DNA of 64,000 nt from Cladophialophora immunda (GCF_000835495.1 NW_015622541.1:8060001-8124000), one strand, 5' to 3'. Counted from the stretch's first letter, positions 1-11,231 are shown. The notes: generated by a model from the letters alone, not told the origin. Program-made: numbers and translations.

Positions 1-1099
1 GTTGGGCACTTGAGGGGGAATCCAATCACCGTCTTCCTCGTCATCCCAATCTTCTGGTTTCTCGGCCTCTGGGTCAGGAATCGTTGCAGGTTCATCCTCG
101 AGCCAGTCGTCGGGTTTCTCAGCTTCCTCGTCGACCACCTCGTAAGGTTGATCCTCATCCCAATCTTCAGGCTTGACAGCGTCAGGGTCGGGAATGCGGG
201 CTTGTTCCACCCAGTCATCAGGCTTCTTGTCCTTTGGATCGTCAATTTCCTTTGAAGGGTTGACTGCGGGAGAGAAATCCTCCAAAAGGCTCCCATTCTT
301 GGCAGACTTGTTGTCGATCAACATCTCGAAAGTATTATCTGGCTTGACGATGAGAGTATAGAGGGTGGTCATCTTGCCAGTCTTGGCCTGGGGAGGACTC
401 TTGAGGTGTTTTTCCTCATATTCGCCAGTCTTGGGGTTCTTGTGCTGGAAGATGAAGTGAACCTGGGACAGTCGTCAGATTGATATCAAGGAATCAGCCG
501 GCGCACTCACCTTGTTGGTAGCTCCACACTTGTCGGGACCAAACATGATCACATAGGGAGAGGCATTGGAGAATTCCTCGGCGTGCAGCTCCTTGTTCTC
601 GCGGAGCAATTTCATGTACGCGCCACCACACTCGAGGCCGTTCTGAAGCTTGACCTCATATTGAACGACAAGAGTCTTGCCCTTGTTATTGATAACAGAA
701 GGGAACTTGGCTGAAATGGCATGATGAGCAGCTGCGTTCTTCACAACCAAGCCTTTGTCGCCGACGATGCCCGGGAGGACAGTCGGTTCCTCGACCGCCC
801 ATTCACCGACGTATGCCCAATCTTCGTCACTCTTGGAATCTTGCTTTTTGGCATGTGAAGGAGTCCATCTTGTGTCCCAATCCTCGGTGAACTGTTCTAG
901 GAAGGGCGCCTTAAGACTTGTGGGCTAGTTGCCGGGTTAGCGGAATGTAAATAGCTACTGGCAAACAACACCAGCTTACAGTAAAGGTAGGCCGCTCAAC
1001 GGCACTCGTTAACGTCTCTGCCTCCTCTTGGGCGAATGTTGTGCCGGCAAGGAGAGCCGATGCATAGAGGGCCGGGGCGATTGCTGCGTTGAACCGCAT
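1..1099 (-). CDS. CNX1: Calnexin (ER lectin chaperone), 3' end outside window
   Basis: Calnexin binds monoglucosylated N-glycans on folding glycoproteins in the ER. The start is the ATG at 1097-1099, followed by a signal peptide ([19 protein letters not shown]). Three exons are seen on the minus strand: 1099-980, 924-511 and 462 to the window edge, with GT-AG introns at 979-925 and 510-463; both joins keep the frame. Exon 2 holds the lectin fold, with the family stretches [20 protein letters not shown] and FGPDKCG. Exon 3 carries the acidic P-domain arm with repeated KPDDW / KPEDWDE and IPDP units. The C-terminal membrane segment lies outside the window. It is divergent from the methionine-salvage gene at 1459. 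The P-domain repeats make calnexin/calreticulin near certain; calnexin is preferred for the repeat layout. Confidence 0.95.
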
Positions 1100-1458
1100 G
1101 CTGGGCCACAAACACTGAGGCAAGCGACAATCAATTGACAAGAGGTATAAGAAACAGACCAGGCACAGAAGAGAATGGAGGAGAAGAAGGTTGACAAGAG
1201 CAGGTCCCACTCCTAGTCGTGGTTATATTTCAGGTCTGCTCGAGGGATCAAAGCAAGGTGTCCTTTACGAGGTGGACTCCACAAGGGGCATTTCAAATGT
1301 CACTCAGATCGGTGAAGCTCCTACGCAAATAATTAGCCCCAAAAGGCGGGGGATCACGTGTCAGCACTCGTCAGCTCCATTGAAATTTCATTCAGTTTCT
1401 TTTCCATTCTTTCCTGTTGCCTCTGACTGCTCTCCCACGATATTCCACTACTGTCTCG
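1100..1458. promoter_or_regulatory. Divergent promoter between calnexin and MDE1, with a CACGTG site
   Basis: This 359-bp spacer must hold both promoters. A perfect CACGTG E-box lies at 1355-1360, about 100 bp upstream of the MDE1 start. In fungi this core is bound by Cbf1-type bHLH factors, linked to sulfur metabolism; related ACGTG cores also occur in unfolded-protein-response elements. Which of the two genes it serves is inference. Confidence 0.3.
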
Positions 1459-2282
1459 ATGGCCGACCAAACCAATGACCATCTCGTCCAGTCTGATGAT
1501 CCGGATCACCCCGCAAATCTGATCCCCCGACTCTGCAAACAGTTCTATTCCCTCGGTAGGTTGTAGACGGTAGGCGGTCTCCTTGGGCCGCAGAAACTGA
1601 CTCCCTTTCAAGGATGGGTCACTGGAACTGGAGGCGGCACAAGTATCCGCAAGGATGAACACGTCTACATCGCCCCATCCGGTGTACAGAAAGAGCTTAT
1701 GAAGCCTGAGAACATATTTGTCCTTACATATCCGACTCCCAAGTACCCTCCATCTGCACGACAATACATCCGAAAGCCTCTAGATCTGAAGCCATCGGCA
1801 TGTACGCCGTTGTTCCTGGCAGCGTTTGAACGTGGTGCCGGCTGCTGTATCCATACACATTCCCAATGGGCTGTTTTGGTCACTCTGCTTGTCGAGAAAT
1901 TTCATGGCAAGGAGGCCTGTTTCGAGATCAGCGACATTGAGCAGATCAAAGGTATTCCCAAAGGTCCAGGGAAAGGCATGCTTGGTTTTCATGACACGTT
2001 GCGGATACCAATCATTGAGAATACTCCTTTTGAGGAGGATTTAACAGAGAGCTTGGAGAAAGCTATGGAGCAACACCCGGATACATACGCCGTCCTAGTG
2101 AGACGACACGGAATGTGAGTACCGTTGACCGAATGAGACCAAGAGGTCACTGATTTCGCTTCAGATACGTTTGGGGCGACAACGTTGCCAAAGCCAAAAC
2201 GCAATGCGAGAGTTTGGATTACCTTTTCCAGCTCGCTGTGGAAATGCACAAGCTAGGTTTGCCATGGATGCTGAGAGGATGA
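1459..2282 (+). CDS. MDE1: Methylthioribulose-1-phosphate dehydratase (methionine salvage)
   Basis: A class II aldolase-fold, zinc-dependent dehydratase that turns methylthioribulose-1-phosphate into the diketo compound in cytosolic methionine salvage. Exons are 1459-1555, 1613-2114 and 2165-2282; phases match and give 238 aa, the usual size (yeast Mde1 is about 244 aa). Visible motifs are TGTGGG near residue 36, the zinc-binding HTH in [11 protein letters not shown], the third zinc His in RRHGIYVWG across the second intron, and the SDIEQIKG segment carrying the conserved acidic residue. The start ATG follows a pyrimidine-rich leader, and MADQTND is a typical fungal N-terminus. A CACGTG box lies about 100 bp upstream. 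Confidence 0.95.
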
Positions 2283-2707
2283 CGGGTGAGCGCAGTGTAA
2301 TGGCTGGATAATTTGCTGAGTTGGCATATTCAACACCCTTGGAGATATTGCGAAGGCATTCCCCAGTTAACTCGCTACGATGATAGATTTTGATCCATTA
2401 GACTCTTTGGTGGTTGTAACGAAGAAGTGGACGATGATAAATAATATCCTGGTTCCACGTGGATACCAGGTATCGAATAGACTACAGATGGTTCCAATTC
2501 GTCCTTAGGGTTTTGCCACTTTCAGAAGTCCTAGAAGGGAAGTAGGGGAATATTATTATTCGCGACTTCGTCTCCGAACTCTTCTCCAAACCGTCAATCC
2601 ATCTGCCGCAGCTCACTCAAATCTCGAAGCAACCCGCGCGCTGTGGGCGATCAACCCTTCGAACCCGGTAGCTGCAACCCAGAGTTCGTCAAGACGACTC
2701 TGAAACC
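2283..2707. other. Intergenic, MDE1 3' flank and BLS1 promoter
   Basis: No gene seen. It contains a perfect 13-bp inverted repeat, GATACC-A-GGTATC, at 2462-2474. The last 100 bp are a C/T-rich leader before the next start. Confidence 0.4.
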
Positions 2708-3115
2708 ATGTCCACGGCAGCGTCAGTAGCATCCGAGTCGCAAAGGCCGTCAGCATCATCGGCCCAGCGTACACAAGAGGCAAAAGATGCATTTACGGCT
2801 TCGCTGAACGCTGTGGGAGCCAGCATTGATGCCGAGCTGCACGCTCGCGCAAAGAACATCCATTCCAATGCAAAGGCTCTAACAAAACAGGAGGACGACG
2901 TGCGGAAGGAGACAAAAAGCCTGGCCAAAGAGAACGATTCTCTACAGAAGCTGCTTGACAAAACCAACAAGGAGGTCCAGAGTTTGGGCGACTTGGACGA
3001 CATCATGGCGAACTTGGACGCGGATATGGCCATGATTGAGGAAACCCTCCGACTGGTGGAGGAAGATGAAGACGAACATGCTCGGAAGAGTAACGATTCG
3101 GAAAGCAACAACTGA
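2708..3115 (+). CDS. BLS1: BLOC-1 subunit BLS1 / GCN5L1-family small coiled-coil protein
   Basis: A single-exon gene for 135 aa. An N-terminal Ser/Ala-rich tail of about 20 residues is followed by helical heptad-like sequence to about residue 120 and an acidic tail. Residues about 30-120 align by eye with the GCN5L1/BLOC1S1 family: a helix with conserved N (LNAVGASIDAELHA), a Lys/Glu-rich middle, then GDLDDIMANLDADMAMIEETL, matching the family's G-D-hexapeptide-D-M pattern near the C-terminus. BLOC-1 acts at endosomes in cargo sorting and in Rab regulation in fungi. The Asp-rich final helix decides the call; a generic coiled-coil protein is the alternative. Confidence 0.75.
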   Translation: MSTAASVASESQRPSASSAQRTQEAKDAFTASLNAVGASIDAELHARAKNIHSNAKALTKQEDDVRKETKSLAKENDSLQKLLDKTNKEVQSLGDLDDIMANLDADMAMIEETLRLVEEDEDEHARKSNDSESNN

Positions 3116-3664
3116 CCATGGCTACAACATTCCTTATATTGTGCTTCGAAGTGCCATTTTCTCCGATTGCCGAGGAATATAGTGGACATGTTATGGCTAT
3201 CTTTGCAGCTCTGTGCTTCGATAAATTTACATTGGCTGAACCCGTTCGCACAGAAATTGGCGTGCTTTTCGACCTTTGGGACAGGCAACTGAATAAATTG
3301 GACTTTGTCGCATGTTAGCTTGCATCTTCACGTGTCCATTTGTGTTTCTAGAAATGCAACACCAATATTAGCGATATTCTTTCGAAGCGGCCGTCAGGAA
3401 CGCTGGTACAGGCGTGTCAAGTCTGTTACTGTTCGACATCTGCGTTGAGTGATGGAAATTGACGGCTTTTTGCCAGCCTTGTACCGTAGCCTCGTGGGAG
3501 AGAGCGAATGACGTATTGCCTAAGACTAGCTCAGCCGCCAATCGGAATCCCCCCTTCTCCGCGCATGTTGACTTCCCTCGCTCTTTGCGACTGTGCCCTG
3601 TCTCGACCACTTTGGTTCATCTGCCAGGAAAGCGTCTTGCGCTGGACGCTAGATCCGTTTATCC
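3116..3664. other. Intergenic, BLS1 3' flank and VPS39 promoter
   Basis: No gene recognised. Short open frames here, such as 3118-3318, show no motif and follow the BLS1 stop directly, so they are read as UTR. Confidence 0.4.
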
Positions 3665-6600
3665 ATGCTCTCAGCATTCACGGCTCAGCCCATTGTCGAG
3701 CTGAAGCAGCGCGACAAGTCAAAGATCGAGTCGATATTGTCTCACAGCGACCAGCTGCTTGTTGGCCTCAACACGGGCGCACTCCGCATTTACAGAATCA
3801 AAAGTCCTCCGTCGCGTCCTACTGATTCTGACGACGATCATGAAGAGCATAGGGCCACTACCGAAAGGCAAACCGCGACGCCTAAGCCTTCTGAACTGCT
3901 TCGGGAGTACGAGAAGTTTTCGAGGTACAAGATCGAACAACTAGCTGTTTTCCGCGAAGCCAACATCCTGATATCTCTGAGCAACGGTCTTGTCTCAATT
4001 CATGACCTGGGCACCTACGAACTCAATGAACAACTCACAAAAACTAAAGGAGCTAGCACCTTTGCCGCCACAAGCAACATTGTCAAGGATTCCTCAACTG
4101 GTGTGCCTACCCTGGTCAGCAGGTTAGCAGTTGCGGTCAAGAGAAGGTTGCTTATCTGGACATGGCACGATGGAGAGCTCGACGGCGATGCTGCTGAGGT
4201 TGCGTTGTCACACAGCATCAAATGCTTGACCTGGGCAACGGGTACGAAAGTTATTGCTGGGCTGAGTGCAAACTATGTCCTTGTCGACGTTGAATCTCAC
4301 GAGGTGAAGGACATTATTGGCCCTGGTAGTATTGGTGGTGGTTCTGGCCAAGAAAGCAGTAGATTGGGAGGTACAATGAGCTATATCGGCATGGGGTCGA
4401 TAGTCCCGGCACCACTTGCAACGGGACTCGGAGAAAACGAAATGCTGCTGGCAAAAGATGTCAACACCCTCTTCATCGACCGCAACGGAGATCCAATACC
4501 TCGACGTCAGGTTCCGTGGCGCACGGCTCCGCATGCCGTCGGGTATTCATACCCTTACCTCCTCGCTTTGCAGGAAGCTACAAAAGGCGTACTGGAAGTC
4601 CGCAACCCCCAAACGCTCACTTTACTTCAATCAATTGATCTTCCTGGTGCGGTATTACTTCAGGTCCCGAACCCGAACATCAGTCTTGCCCATCAAGGGA
4701 AAGGATTTCTGGTCGCCAGTGAGCGCATCGTCTGGAGGATGCAGGGGTTGAATTATAATGCCCAAATTGATGCTTTGGTCGAAGCCAGTCAACTAGATGA
4801 GGCAATCAGTTTGTTGGAGATGATAGAAGAGACCCTCATCAAAAACAAAGCTGGGCGCTTGCGGGAGATCAAAATGCAGAAGGCCCAGCGCCTTTTCGAT
4901 GAAAAGAAATTCAGAGACGCGCTTGACCTGTTCGGTGAGGTCTCTGCACCTCCTGAACGGGTGATAAAGCTATATCCCGCAGTCATTGCAGGTGACCTTG
5001 CGGATGAGGAACGCGGTGCTGCCGTGGGAAGCGAAACGGAGCCAAAGGCCGACGAAAGCCCTCGGAAATCGCCTAGAAAGTCAGACGTTGCCTCTAGTCC
5101 TACGAAAAAGACAAAGGCCATTCCCTCAGAGGCTGATACAGCAAGCATACAGAGCATGAAAACCGCAGATCGCACAGGAGGTGAAGGCCTTTCGGAAAAA
5201 GAACTCAAAACCGCTGCCCGAGAGCTCCAGGCATTCCTTGCCGACGTCCGCCGCCGCCTACAACGATTCTTCAACCCGGACCAGACAGTACGCAGTCTAT
5301 CTGAAGTCCAAATCGCAGCCCAATCCGAGGATATCCGGCAGATCACAGAACATCTTCTTGGACTGCCTACGCTAGATGACGTTGACCTTGCCGACAAACT
5401 GCTGGATGTGGCCAAACTCGTTGACACCACCCTTTTCCGCGCTCATATGTACGCCACACCCTCGCTCGCTGGGTCACTGTTCCGGATACCCAACTTCTGC
5501 GATCCTGAGGTTGTAATGGCGAAGTTGGAAGAGACGGAACGGTACAATGATCTGATCGAGTTTCTATATGGGAAACGATTGCACCGACAAGCATTGGAGA
5601 GACTGAAAAAGTTTGGGCAAACCGAGAAGACCGAAGACATCGATCCACAGCTGCATGGACCAGCAAGGACGGTCTCATACCTTCAAAACCTGGGGCCGGA
5701 TCTGATTGATATGATACTAGAGTTTGCCAGGTGGCCACTGGAGACGGATCCAGAAATGGCGATGGAGATCTTTTTGGGCGACACGGAGAACGCAGAGTCA
5801 CTTCCGCGTGAGAAAGTTCTCGCATTTCTCGAGTCAATCGACATAGACCTAGCGTTGCGGTATCTTGAACACGTGGTGGACGAACTGGACGATCTAACCC
5901 CTGAACTGCACCAACGCCTGGCCACGCTCTATCTTGAGCGCTTGAAGGACTCGACCGCACCGAACCGAGACGATCTGCTTGATAAATTCCTAACATTGCT
6001 GAGGACATCTGATCAGTACTCACCCGCAAAAACCCTGGGATTACTCCCTCGCGATGATCCAACGTTCTATGAAGCACGGGCCATCGTCTTTAGTAAGATG
6101 GGCAACCACAAGCAAGCTCTGGAAATCTATGTCTTTAGATTACACAACCCTGGCAAAGCGGAGGAATATTGCAATCAAACGCATCTGGAGACAACCGGCA
6201 AATACTCCAGCAAGTTGGCTTCTCGTAAGAGACCTTCAACGACCGACCCCGTCGATGAAGAGCCATCAATCTATCATATCCTCCTAAACCTCTACCTGAA
6301 TCCGCCGAAAGGGGAGCAGGCATTATTCGGACCAGCCATTGAGTTGATGGCCCGACACGGACCCAGGCTGCCGGCAAGTTCGACGTTGGAGTTGATCCCT
6401 GAAGACTTGCTGGTGAAAGAGCTAGAATTTTACTTCCGTGGAAGAATACGGAATGCCAATACTATCATGAACGAGTCGATGATAGTCTCTGGGTTGAGAA
6501 AGGTGGACGCCGTTCGAGTTCAGGCCGCTTTGCTCCTTGGGGAGGGTGCCCAGTCAGGCGGTCGAGGGAGAAAAGTGAGGATCGATGAGGATCGAGTTTG

Positions 6601-6775
6601 TGGTGTCTGCTATAAGCGACTTGGTGGCAGCGTGATCAGTGTGTTTCCGGAGTAAGTTTGTCACCTCTCCCCGTTGTCTTTCTGGTTGTGCGCTGACATT
6701 CGAGACAGCAATTCCGTCGTGCACCTCGGATGTGCAGTGCGCAAGCAAAGTGAGATTGCGGCCAAGGTGGTCTAA
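3665..6775 (+). CDS. VPS39: Vacuolar protein sorting 39 / VAM6 (HOPS subunit)
   Basis: A large tethering protein at the vacuole and late endosome: HOPS subunit, Ypt7 binding and vCLAMP contact with mitochondria. Exon 1 is 3665-6651 and exon 2 is 6709-6775, joined in phase to give 1017 aa, a usual size for the family. The N-terminal about 330 aa form a CNH-type beta-propeller beginning with PIVELKQRDKSKIESI. After that come helical repeats of clathrin type, broken near residues 450-510 by a charged low-complexity insert (KADESPRKSPRKSD). The C-terminus is the Vps39-2 zinc-finger-like end, CGVCYKRL...VFPDNSVVHLGC. The small second exon is needed to complete this Cys/His motif. The start ATG follows a long T/C-rich leader. 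Confidence 0.93.
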
Positions 6776-6830
6776 CGGAGTGATGTCCATAAGCTAGTGA
6801 TTTTATGATACCCATGAGCGATTTCTGTTC

Positions 6831-7157
6831 TCATGTCTCATCCTGTTGATTCTCCTCGCCGTAGTTCTCTTCTTCTAATTCATCCTTCGTCTTCTGCTTG
6901 GATGTGCCATCCTCGCTGCCCTGTCCAGTTTGTTTCTTGTCTTCCTCCATTTTCTCAGTCAGGAATTTATTGATATCCTCCTGTAGCTTCTTGCTTGACG
7001 ACCGTAGTTCGGACACGTACTTCGTTTGGGCTCCGGTATTGAGCGATCCGTCCTCCTTGATTTGTGGTGCTAAGATCTCGTATCTGAACTGTTTTGAACC
7101 AGAAGGCGAGTTGTAAGTAGCAGATAGGACCGTGGAATGATCTGAGGTGTTCGGCAT
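6831..7157 (-). CDS. GON7: GON7, EKC/KEOPS complex subunit
   Basis: Single exon, 108 aa. GON7 stabilises the KEOPS complex, which makes t6A37 on tRNAs and affects telomeres and transcription. The fungal family pattern is visible: an N-terminal LSATYNSPSGSK strand, then YVSELRSSSKKLQEDINKFLTEKMEEDK (given in two parts: YVSELRSSSKKLQ and EDINKFLTEKMEEDK), then an acidic disordered tail. Size fits the family, about 100-125 aa. The 3' end faces the VPS39 3' end with only 55 bp between stops, and the promoter is shared with the TORC2 gene at 7507. Confidence 0.88.
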   Translation of the reverse strand: MPNTSDHSTVLSATYNSPSGSKQFRYEILAPQIKEDGSLNTGAQTKYVSELRSSSKKLQEDINKFLTEKMEEDKKQTGQGSEDGTSKQKTKDELEEENYGEENQQDET

Positions 7158-7506
7158 GATTCAGTATTGCTGGTCGACTGGCAATAGTAGAAGATGGGGA
7201 GGGCTGGGTGTGTTTAAACAAAATGAGAGGGTTAGAACAGCGGGGGTCGGAAGGACTGGGGCCTCCAACCGCAACACCAACGTCAACAATATCATTTCGG
7301 CTGCGCATTCGCCCTCGACCCACGACTCCTACTTCGGTGGACGAACTCAACTCGCCTTGTTAAAGGTGTAAAGCGATCATGGCATGTCGCTAGTGCTTGT
7401 TTGTCCTGCAATGTTTCCCGCGCAGTTGATCCGGTGACCTCCCAGTCCATGACACCCTCTCCGAATCCGTGGAGCGAACGGCCTTTCACACTCTCTCTAT
7501 TCGACC
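7158..7506. other. Divergent promoter between GON7 and the HbrB gene
   Basis: A 349-bp spacer with no gene seen. It is C/T-rich close to the HbrB start. No clear TATA box. Confidence 0.4.
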
Positions 7507-9972
7507 ATGGAACCGCCTCCTCAGCGACGGACTGGACTTCGGTCACCAGTCCCTCCTGCCTCGTCTGTTTCCCCTAACCCGTCACGGGCGGACTCGAAGC
7601 AGAGCAATCGACCTAGCTCGAGCGGCAGCGACACCTCTGGCTCTTCACGCCTCTCAGTCGTCAAGAGATCTCCTTACAACCAACATTTACCTACGTTTGC
7701 TTCGCACAACAATACAAGCAATGCCTCGCTCCTGTCTCATAACCGGCCGTCTGCACATTACATGCCTCGTGACGGCAGCGCAAAACATAATCTAGGCCCT
7801 CCGCCCGAACTGCAAAAGCACCGTCCACGACAGCACTCACAGGGCTACTTCGAACCGTCGATGCCTTCTGCCTCCCTGGCAAGCCAATCTCAGCTTCACG
7901 ATCATATCGGGATGCCTGCGCTCAACCCTTCTCAAATTGCGGCTCAGGCTGCGATGCAACACCTGAATGCCACAAACCATTCCCGCAAGAGATCGCAGAC
8001 AGTGCCATTCCCACAAGAGCAGAGCCAACAGGAAAGTCGGCGTAATAGTAGAGGGTCGGCAGGCTCTCATGAGGGCCAATCCCCAACCCCAGCTGCGGAA
8101 CAACAGTATCGCAACGGATTGATCGGCACCAATGCGGCGGCGACAGCAGCTAGCGTCGTATTCCCAAGGAATTTCGCATCGACTAGCCAAGTGTCTTTGG
8201 TGGAAGAAGAGAAGTCGAAGAAGGGTTTGAAGAGGTTTAGACCGAAGCATATTGTGCTGTCAAGAGACAAGGACAAGGAGGCTAAAGAGAAGCCATTGCC
8301 GTCGCCAAACCGATTGGCACCAAGTGGGTTGTCGAAGGTTATGAATGCCTCGACCACAAGCCTGGCTGAGTCACTGTCTTCCAACTCCTCCTCCCTGTAT
8401 CAGCTTGCCAACCCATCATCGTCGACTATTGTGCCTTTCCCGGAGCAAAGGGAGCAGAAAGACAAGGCCCACAAGCACCATGGTCTGCGCCAGAAACTGA
8501 AACTCAAGGACAAAGACGAGACCTTTGCCCTTCCACTCTCTTCTGCCAACTCAAATTCCCGTCCAGTGGACATCAACAACCCGCAATCCCTTTATTCCTT
8601 TGCTCCCCCGTCTCCTAATCCGTCGTCCAACTTTGCCAAATCGGTCTCGGGGCTTGACCTTCGCCATGGAGGCCGTGCTCTTCGGGAAAAGAAGAAGGAA
8701 GAAAAAGCCCAGGCTGCATTTGCCAACCTCGAACCTGTCTATAGCCGAGGAGAAAGCGACACCTCCGAATGGCCGTCCCTCGGGACCAGCTTTACCAATC
8801 AGTCGGTCAGCAATTTCAACACATACAGCGAGATCAAAGAAGCAGGGGCAAACTTTGGTCTCTCCAACATGTCCGCAGATGACGCTTGGGATCTTCTGAG
8901 GGCAAAAATATTGGTGACATTCGAAGGAGAAGATGTACGAATAGCCGTTGAAGACTTGAACAAACTCGTCACAATTCATGTGCAGAGATGCGTGCAAAGA
9001 AAAGATCCCAGCATTGTGATTGGAGATCTGGAAGACCTCTTGAAGACTGGCTTTCTCAGCCTCAACCATACCCTGCGCAATGTCGCCGATAACAGCCTGG
9101 TACCCCGGCTGGTGGGTATATGGATGGAGGTGTTTGGCAAAATCCTCCCATTCATGCAAGCTGTCTTCCTTCCTCTTGATCAAGAATTCAAGGGAAGAGG
9201 CAGTATACTAACTACCCCCAAGATGGCCGCAGAATTCTGGGGAGCTTTACCAAGCCATGAGAGTGGGAGCAAGCTGTCATCGTCACCGGCATCCGGTGAG
9301 GGCGCAGACTTTGTGGTAGCTGCTGGAGAGGAGCTGGAGGTCAGACGCATTCTCCTCATCAGCTACCGGGACACCATCGTACTACCACGCTATGAGGTGC
9401 TCAAGTCGACCTTCTCTCGACTGAGTCTAGACAGCATCAACGCTTCGATCATGCAATTTGAGAACGGCAATAGAAATCGCGGCAACAGCGGCGGAAGTGA
9501 CAGACCGGGAACTGCACAAGGCACTGAGCCGACGTATGGAAGCTACAACTCTCAGAGCAGCACATTGCTAGGCAGTATGACTTCCGGCGGCAGGTCTCGC
9601 GCAACGTCTAATCTGTCTGTGGTGAGCAATCCTGCACAGGACGTGGCCTTCCAATCATTTAGTTCTCCACCAGCAGCAAGGCCGACTGATAGTTCATCAT
9701 CGCACGTCACAGAGACTGTGGGCCGAATGCTCCAGTGTTTATCGGTCTTGTGTTCGATCCAGTCAGGAGATGAAGCTCAGAACAAGATGGAAGAACTCAA
9801 CAAGCAACTAAAACTGAATTGGCTAGGTCGGGGCCGCACTGGCAGGAATCGAAAGGGCTTTGTAGGGAGCAGAGTCCGACCCATGGGTCGTGGACTCGAC
9901 CGCGAAGGGAGTCCTACACCGACACCCACCCGACAAGGAACGGTGAGCAGGCAGAGCGATGATACTGGCTGA
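7507..9972 (+). CDS. hbrB: HbrB/BIT61-like TORC2 subunit
   Basis: Single exon, 821 aa. The first about 430 residues are disordered and rich in Ser, Pro, Gln and charge (PPPQRRTGLRSPVPPASS and many similar runs). The conserved HbrB domain spans about residues 450-640: DDAWDLLRAKILVTFEGED, VEDLNKLVTIHVQRC, DLEDLLKTGFLSLNHTL, LVGIWMEVFGKILPFMQA, and RRILLISYRDTIVLPRYE near its end. This domain defines Bit61 (yeast), HbrB (Aspergillus) and PRR5/Protor (animals), subunits of TOR complex 2 linked to cell polarity. The tail has another disordered stretch and a final helix (GRMLQCLSVLCSIQSGDEAQ). The start is the only ATG before the conserved frame, in a good context (ACCATGG). Confidence 0.9.
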   Translation: MEPPPQRRTGLRSPVPPASSVSPNPSRADSKQSNRPSSSGSDTSGSSRLSVVKRSPYNQHLPTFASHNNTSNASLLSHNRPSAHYMPRDGSAKHNLGPPPELQKHRPRQHSQGYFEPSMPSASLASQSQLHDHIGMPALNPSQIAAQAAMQHLNATNHSRKRSQTVPFPQEQSQQESRRNSRGSAGSHEGQSPTPAAEQQYRNGLIGTNAAATAASVVFPRNFASTSQVSLVEEEKSKKGLKRFRPKHIVLSRDKDKEAKEKPLPSPNRLAPSGLSKVMNASTTSLAESLSSNSSSLYQLANPSSSTIVPFPEQREQKDKAHKHHGLRQKLKLKDKDETFALPLSSANSNSRPVDINNPQSLYSFAPPSPNPSSNFAKSVSGLDLRHGGRALREKKKEEKAQAAFANLEPVYSRGESDTSEWPSLGTSFTNQSVSNFNTYSEIKEAGANFGLSNMSADDAWDLLRAKILVTFEGEDVRIAVEDLNKLVTIHVQRCVQRKDPSIVIGDLEDLLKTGFLSLNHTLRNVADNSLVPRLVGIWMEVFGKILPFMQAVFLPLDQEFKGRGSILTTPKMAAEFWGALPSHESGSKLSSSPASGEGADFVVAAGEELEVRRILLISYRDTIVLPRYEVLKSTFSRLSLDSINASIMQFENGNRNRGNSGGSDRPGTAQGTEPTYGSYNSQSSTLLGSMTSGGRSRATSNLSVVSNPAQDVAFQSFSSPPAARPTDSSSSHVTETVGRMLQCLSVLCSIQSGDEAQNKMEELNKQLKLNWLGRGRTGRNRKGFVGSRVRPMGRGLDREGSPTPTPTRQGTVSRQSDDTG

Positions 9973-10251
9973 GTGGACATGTCAGGGTTAGAGCATGTCG
10001 ATAGTATCGTAGGATGACGGATGACCAGCGGTGGTTAACGACATGAATGAGATAATGCAATAGGCCAGCCTCGACCTGCAAGCTTCTCGTTATCCATGCA
10101 TTTCATCTTGGTGGGACTGCAGCCTCTCACGCCTATAAATATGAATAGGAACGCGCTTCAGTCTCTCCATCTATCAACGTTCACAAAGCCCACGGATTTG
10201 AACTTTGCAACTACTGATTCGAACTCGAACTATCTCATCCAACTTGCTAAA
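9973..10251 (+). promoter_or_regulatory. Promoter with TATA box (10134-10140) for the alpha/beta hydrolase
   Basis: A consensus TATAAAT sits at 10134-10140, 112-118 bp upstream of the ATG at 10252. Because it lies downstream of the in-frame ATG at 10096, it argues that the longer N-terminus is untranslated and that 10252 is the true start. Confidence 0.45.
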
Positions 10252-11231
10252 ATGCCCTTTATCCACTCCAGCCTGGACGGTGCATCGCTTCACTACGTTG
10301 ACTACAACCCAGCCTCGAGCCGCCCTCGTTTCCAGCCCACAGACAGTCCGGCAAAGGACTGTAGCAACAGCGGTATAACACTAGTCTTTATCCATGGATG
10401 GCCAATGTCCTATCAGATGTACGAGCATGTGATGGTGCCACTCAGCGAAACGTATGGCATCCGATGTCTTGCATCCGACCGGAGAGGCTTTGGGAAAAGC
10501 GAATGGAACACCAGCCGCAGCAGCGACATCACGTACGACACCTTTGCGCAAGACACCATTGACTTGATTGACCATGTCAAGGTCGGCAAGTTCGTCTTCG
10601 TTGCGAGCAGCATGGGCTGCGGAGAATCGCTTTTGGCGTACCTCCAGATGCGACAAGAGCTGCAGAAACAATGTCAGGGATTGATATGGTTGGGTCCGAG
10701 TCTTCCGTTCCCACTGAAGACAGATACGAATCCTATGGCGCCCTCTCGAGAGCTGTGGGACATGATCTTAACCGGTTTCCGCCAGGATCGCATGGGTTTC
10801 ACCAGAACCGCACTCCCCGGCGTGTTTGGCGTTCCTTTCAACATCGGAATCGAAGTGCCAGAGACAGTTCTGCAAAGATTCGAATGGATTGTTGCACAAG
10901 CCGACGCTCTTGCGATTGAGAGTTGCGTCCAGATCATCACAAACAGGGATTTCACCAACGATCTCAAGAAACTGGATGGGAAAGACGTGAGGGTTCTCGT
11001 TATCCACGGAGACAATGACCAGAGTAAGCGGATTCTGCATCGCCCTGTCGGTCTCATCCACAGTTCTCATGATTTTGCACAGGTAATCCCGCCGAAGCCA
11101 CTGCGCACCTCATTCCGAACCTCGCAAAGCAAGCCCAAGTCAAAATCTACGAAAAGGCGGCGCACGGTATGTACCTCACGCACGCAGATCAGGTCACCGG
11201 GGACATTCTCTCCTTCGTACTCGGACTTTGA
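10252..11231 (+). CDS. Alpha/beta hydrolase fold protein
   Basis: Exons 10252-11023 and 11083-11231 give 306 aa. Order of motifs: N-terminal strand, oxyanion FIHGWPMS near residue 45, the DRRGFGKS loop, nucleophile elbow FVASSMGCGES with the catalytic Ser, acid in VLVIHGDNDQS at the intron, and catalytic His in AAHGMYLTH. The elbow reads A-S-S-M-G, a mild departure from G-x-S-x-G. The pattern resembles cofactor-free haloperoxidase/esterase and epoxide-hydrolase-like enzymes; substrate cannot be told. Without the intron the frame runs into an unrelated tail, so the short second exon with the His is decisive for the splice. Cytosolic, no signal peptide. Confidence 0.85.

Noticed and set aside
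2650..2670. CTTCGAACCC resembling a reverse-strand tRNA T-loop
   Set aside because: The flanking bases do not pair and no cloverleaf can be drawn.
3118..3318. 66-codon open frame directly after the BLS1 stop
   Set aside because: Starts 3 nt after the stop, no motif, and its composition fits UTR; no evidence of a separate gene.
4789..5430. 213-codon Ser-rich open frame opposite VPS39
   Set aside because: Shadow on the other strand of a well-supported coding exon.
10096..10251. Longer N-terminus for the alpha/beta hydrolase from the ATG at 10096
   Set aside because: A TATA box at 10134 lies inside it, and the family-like protein begins at MPFIHSSLDG (10252).
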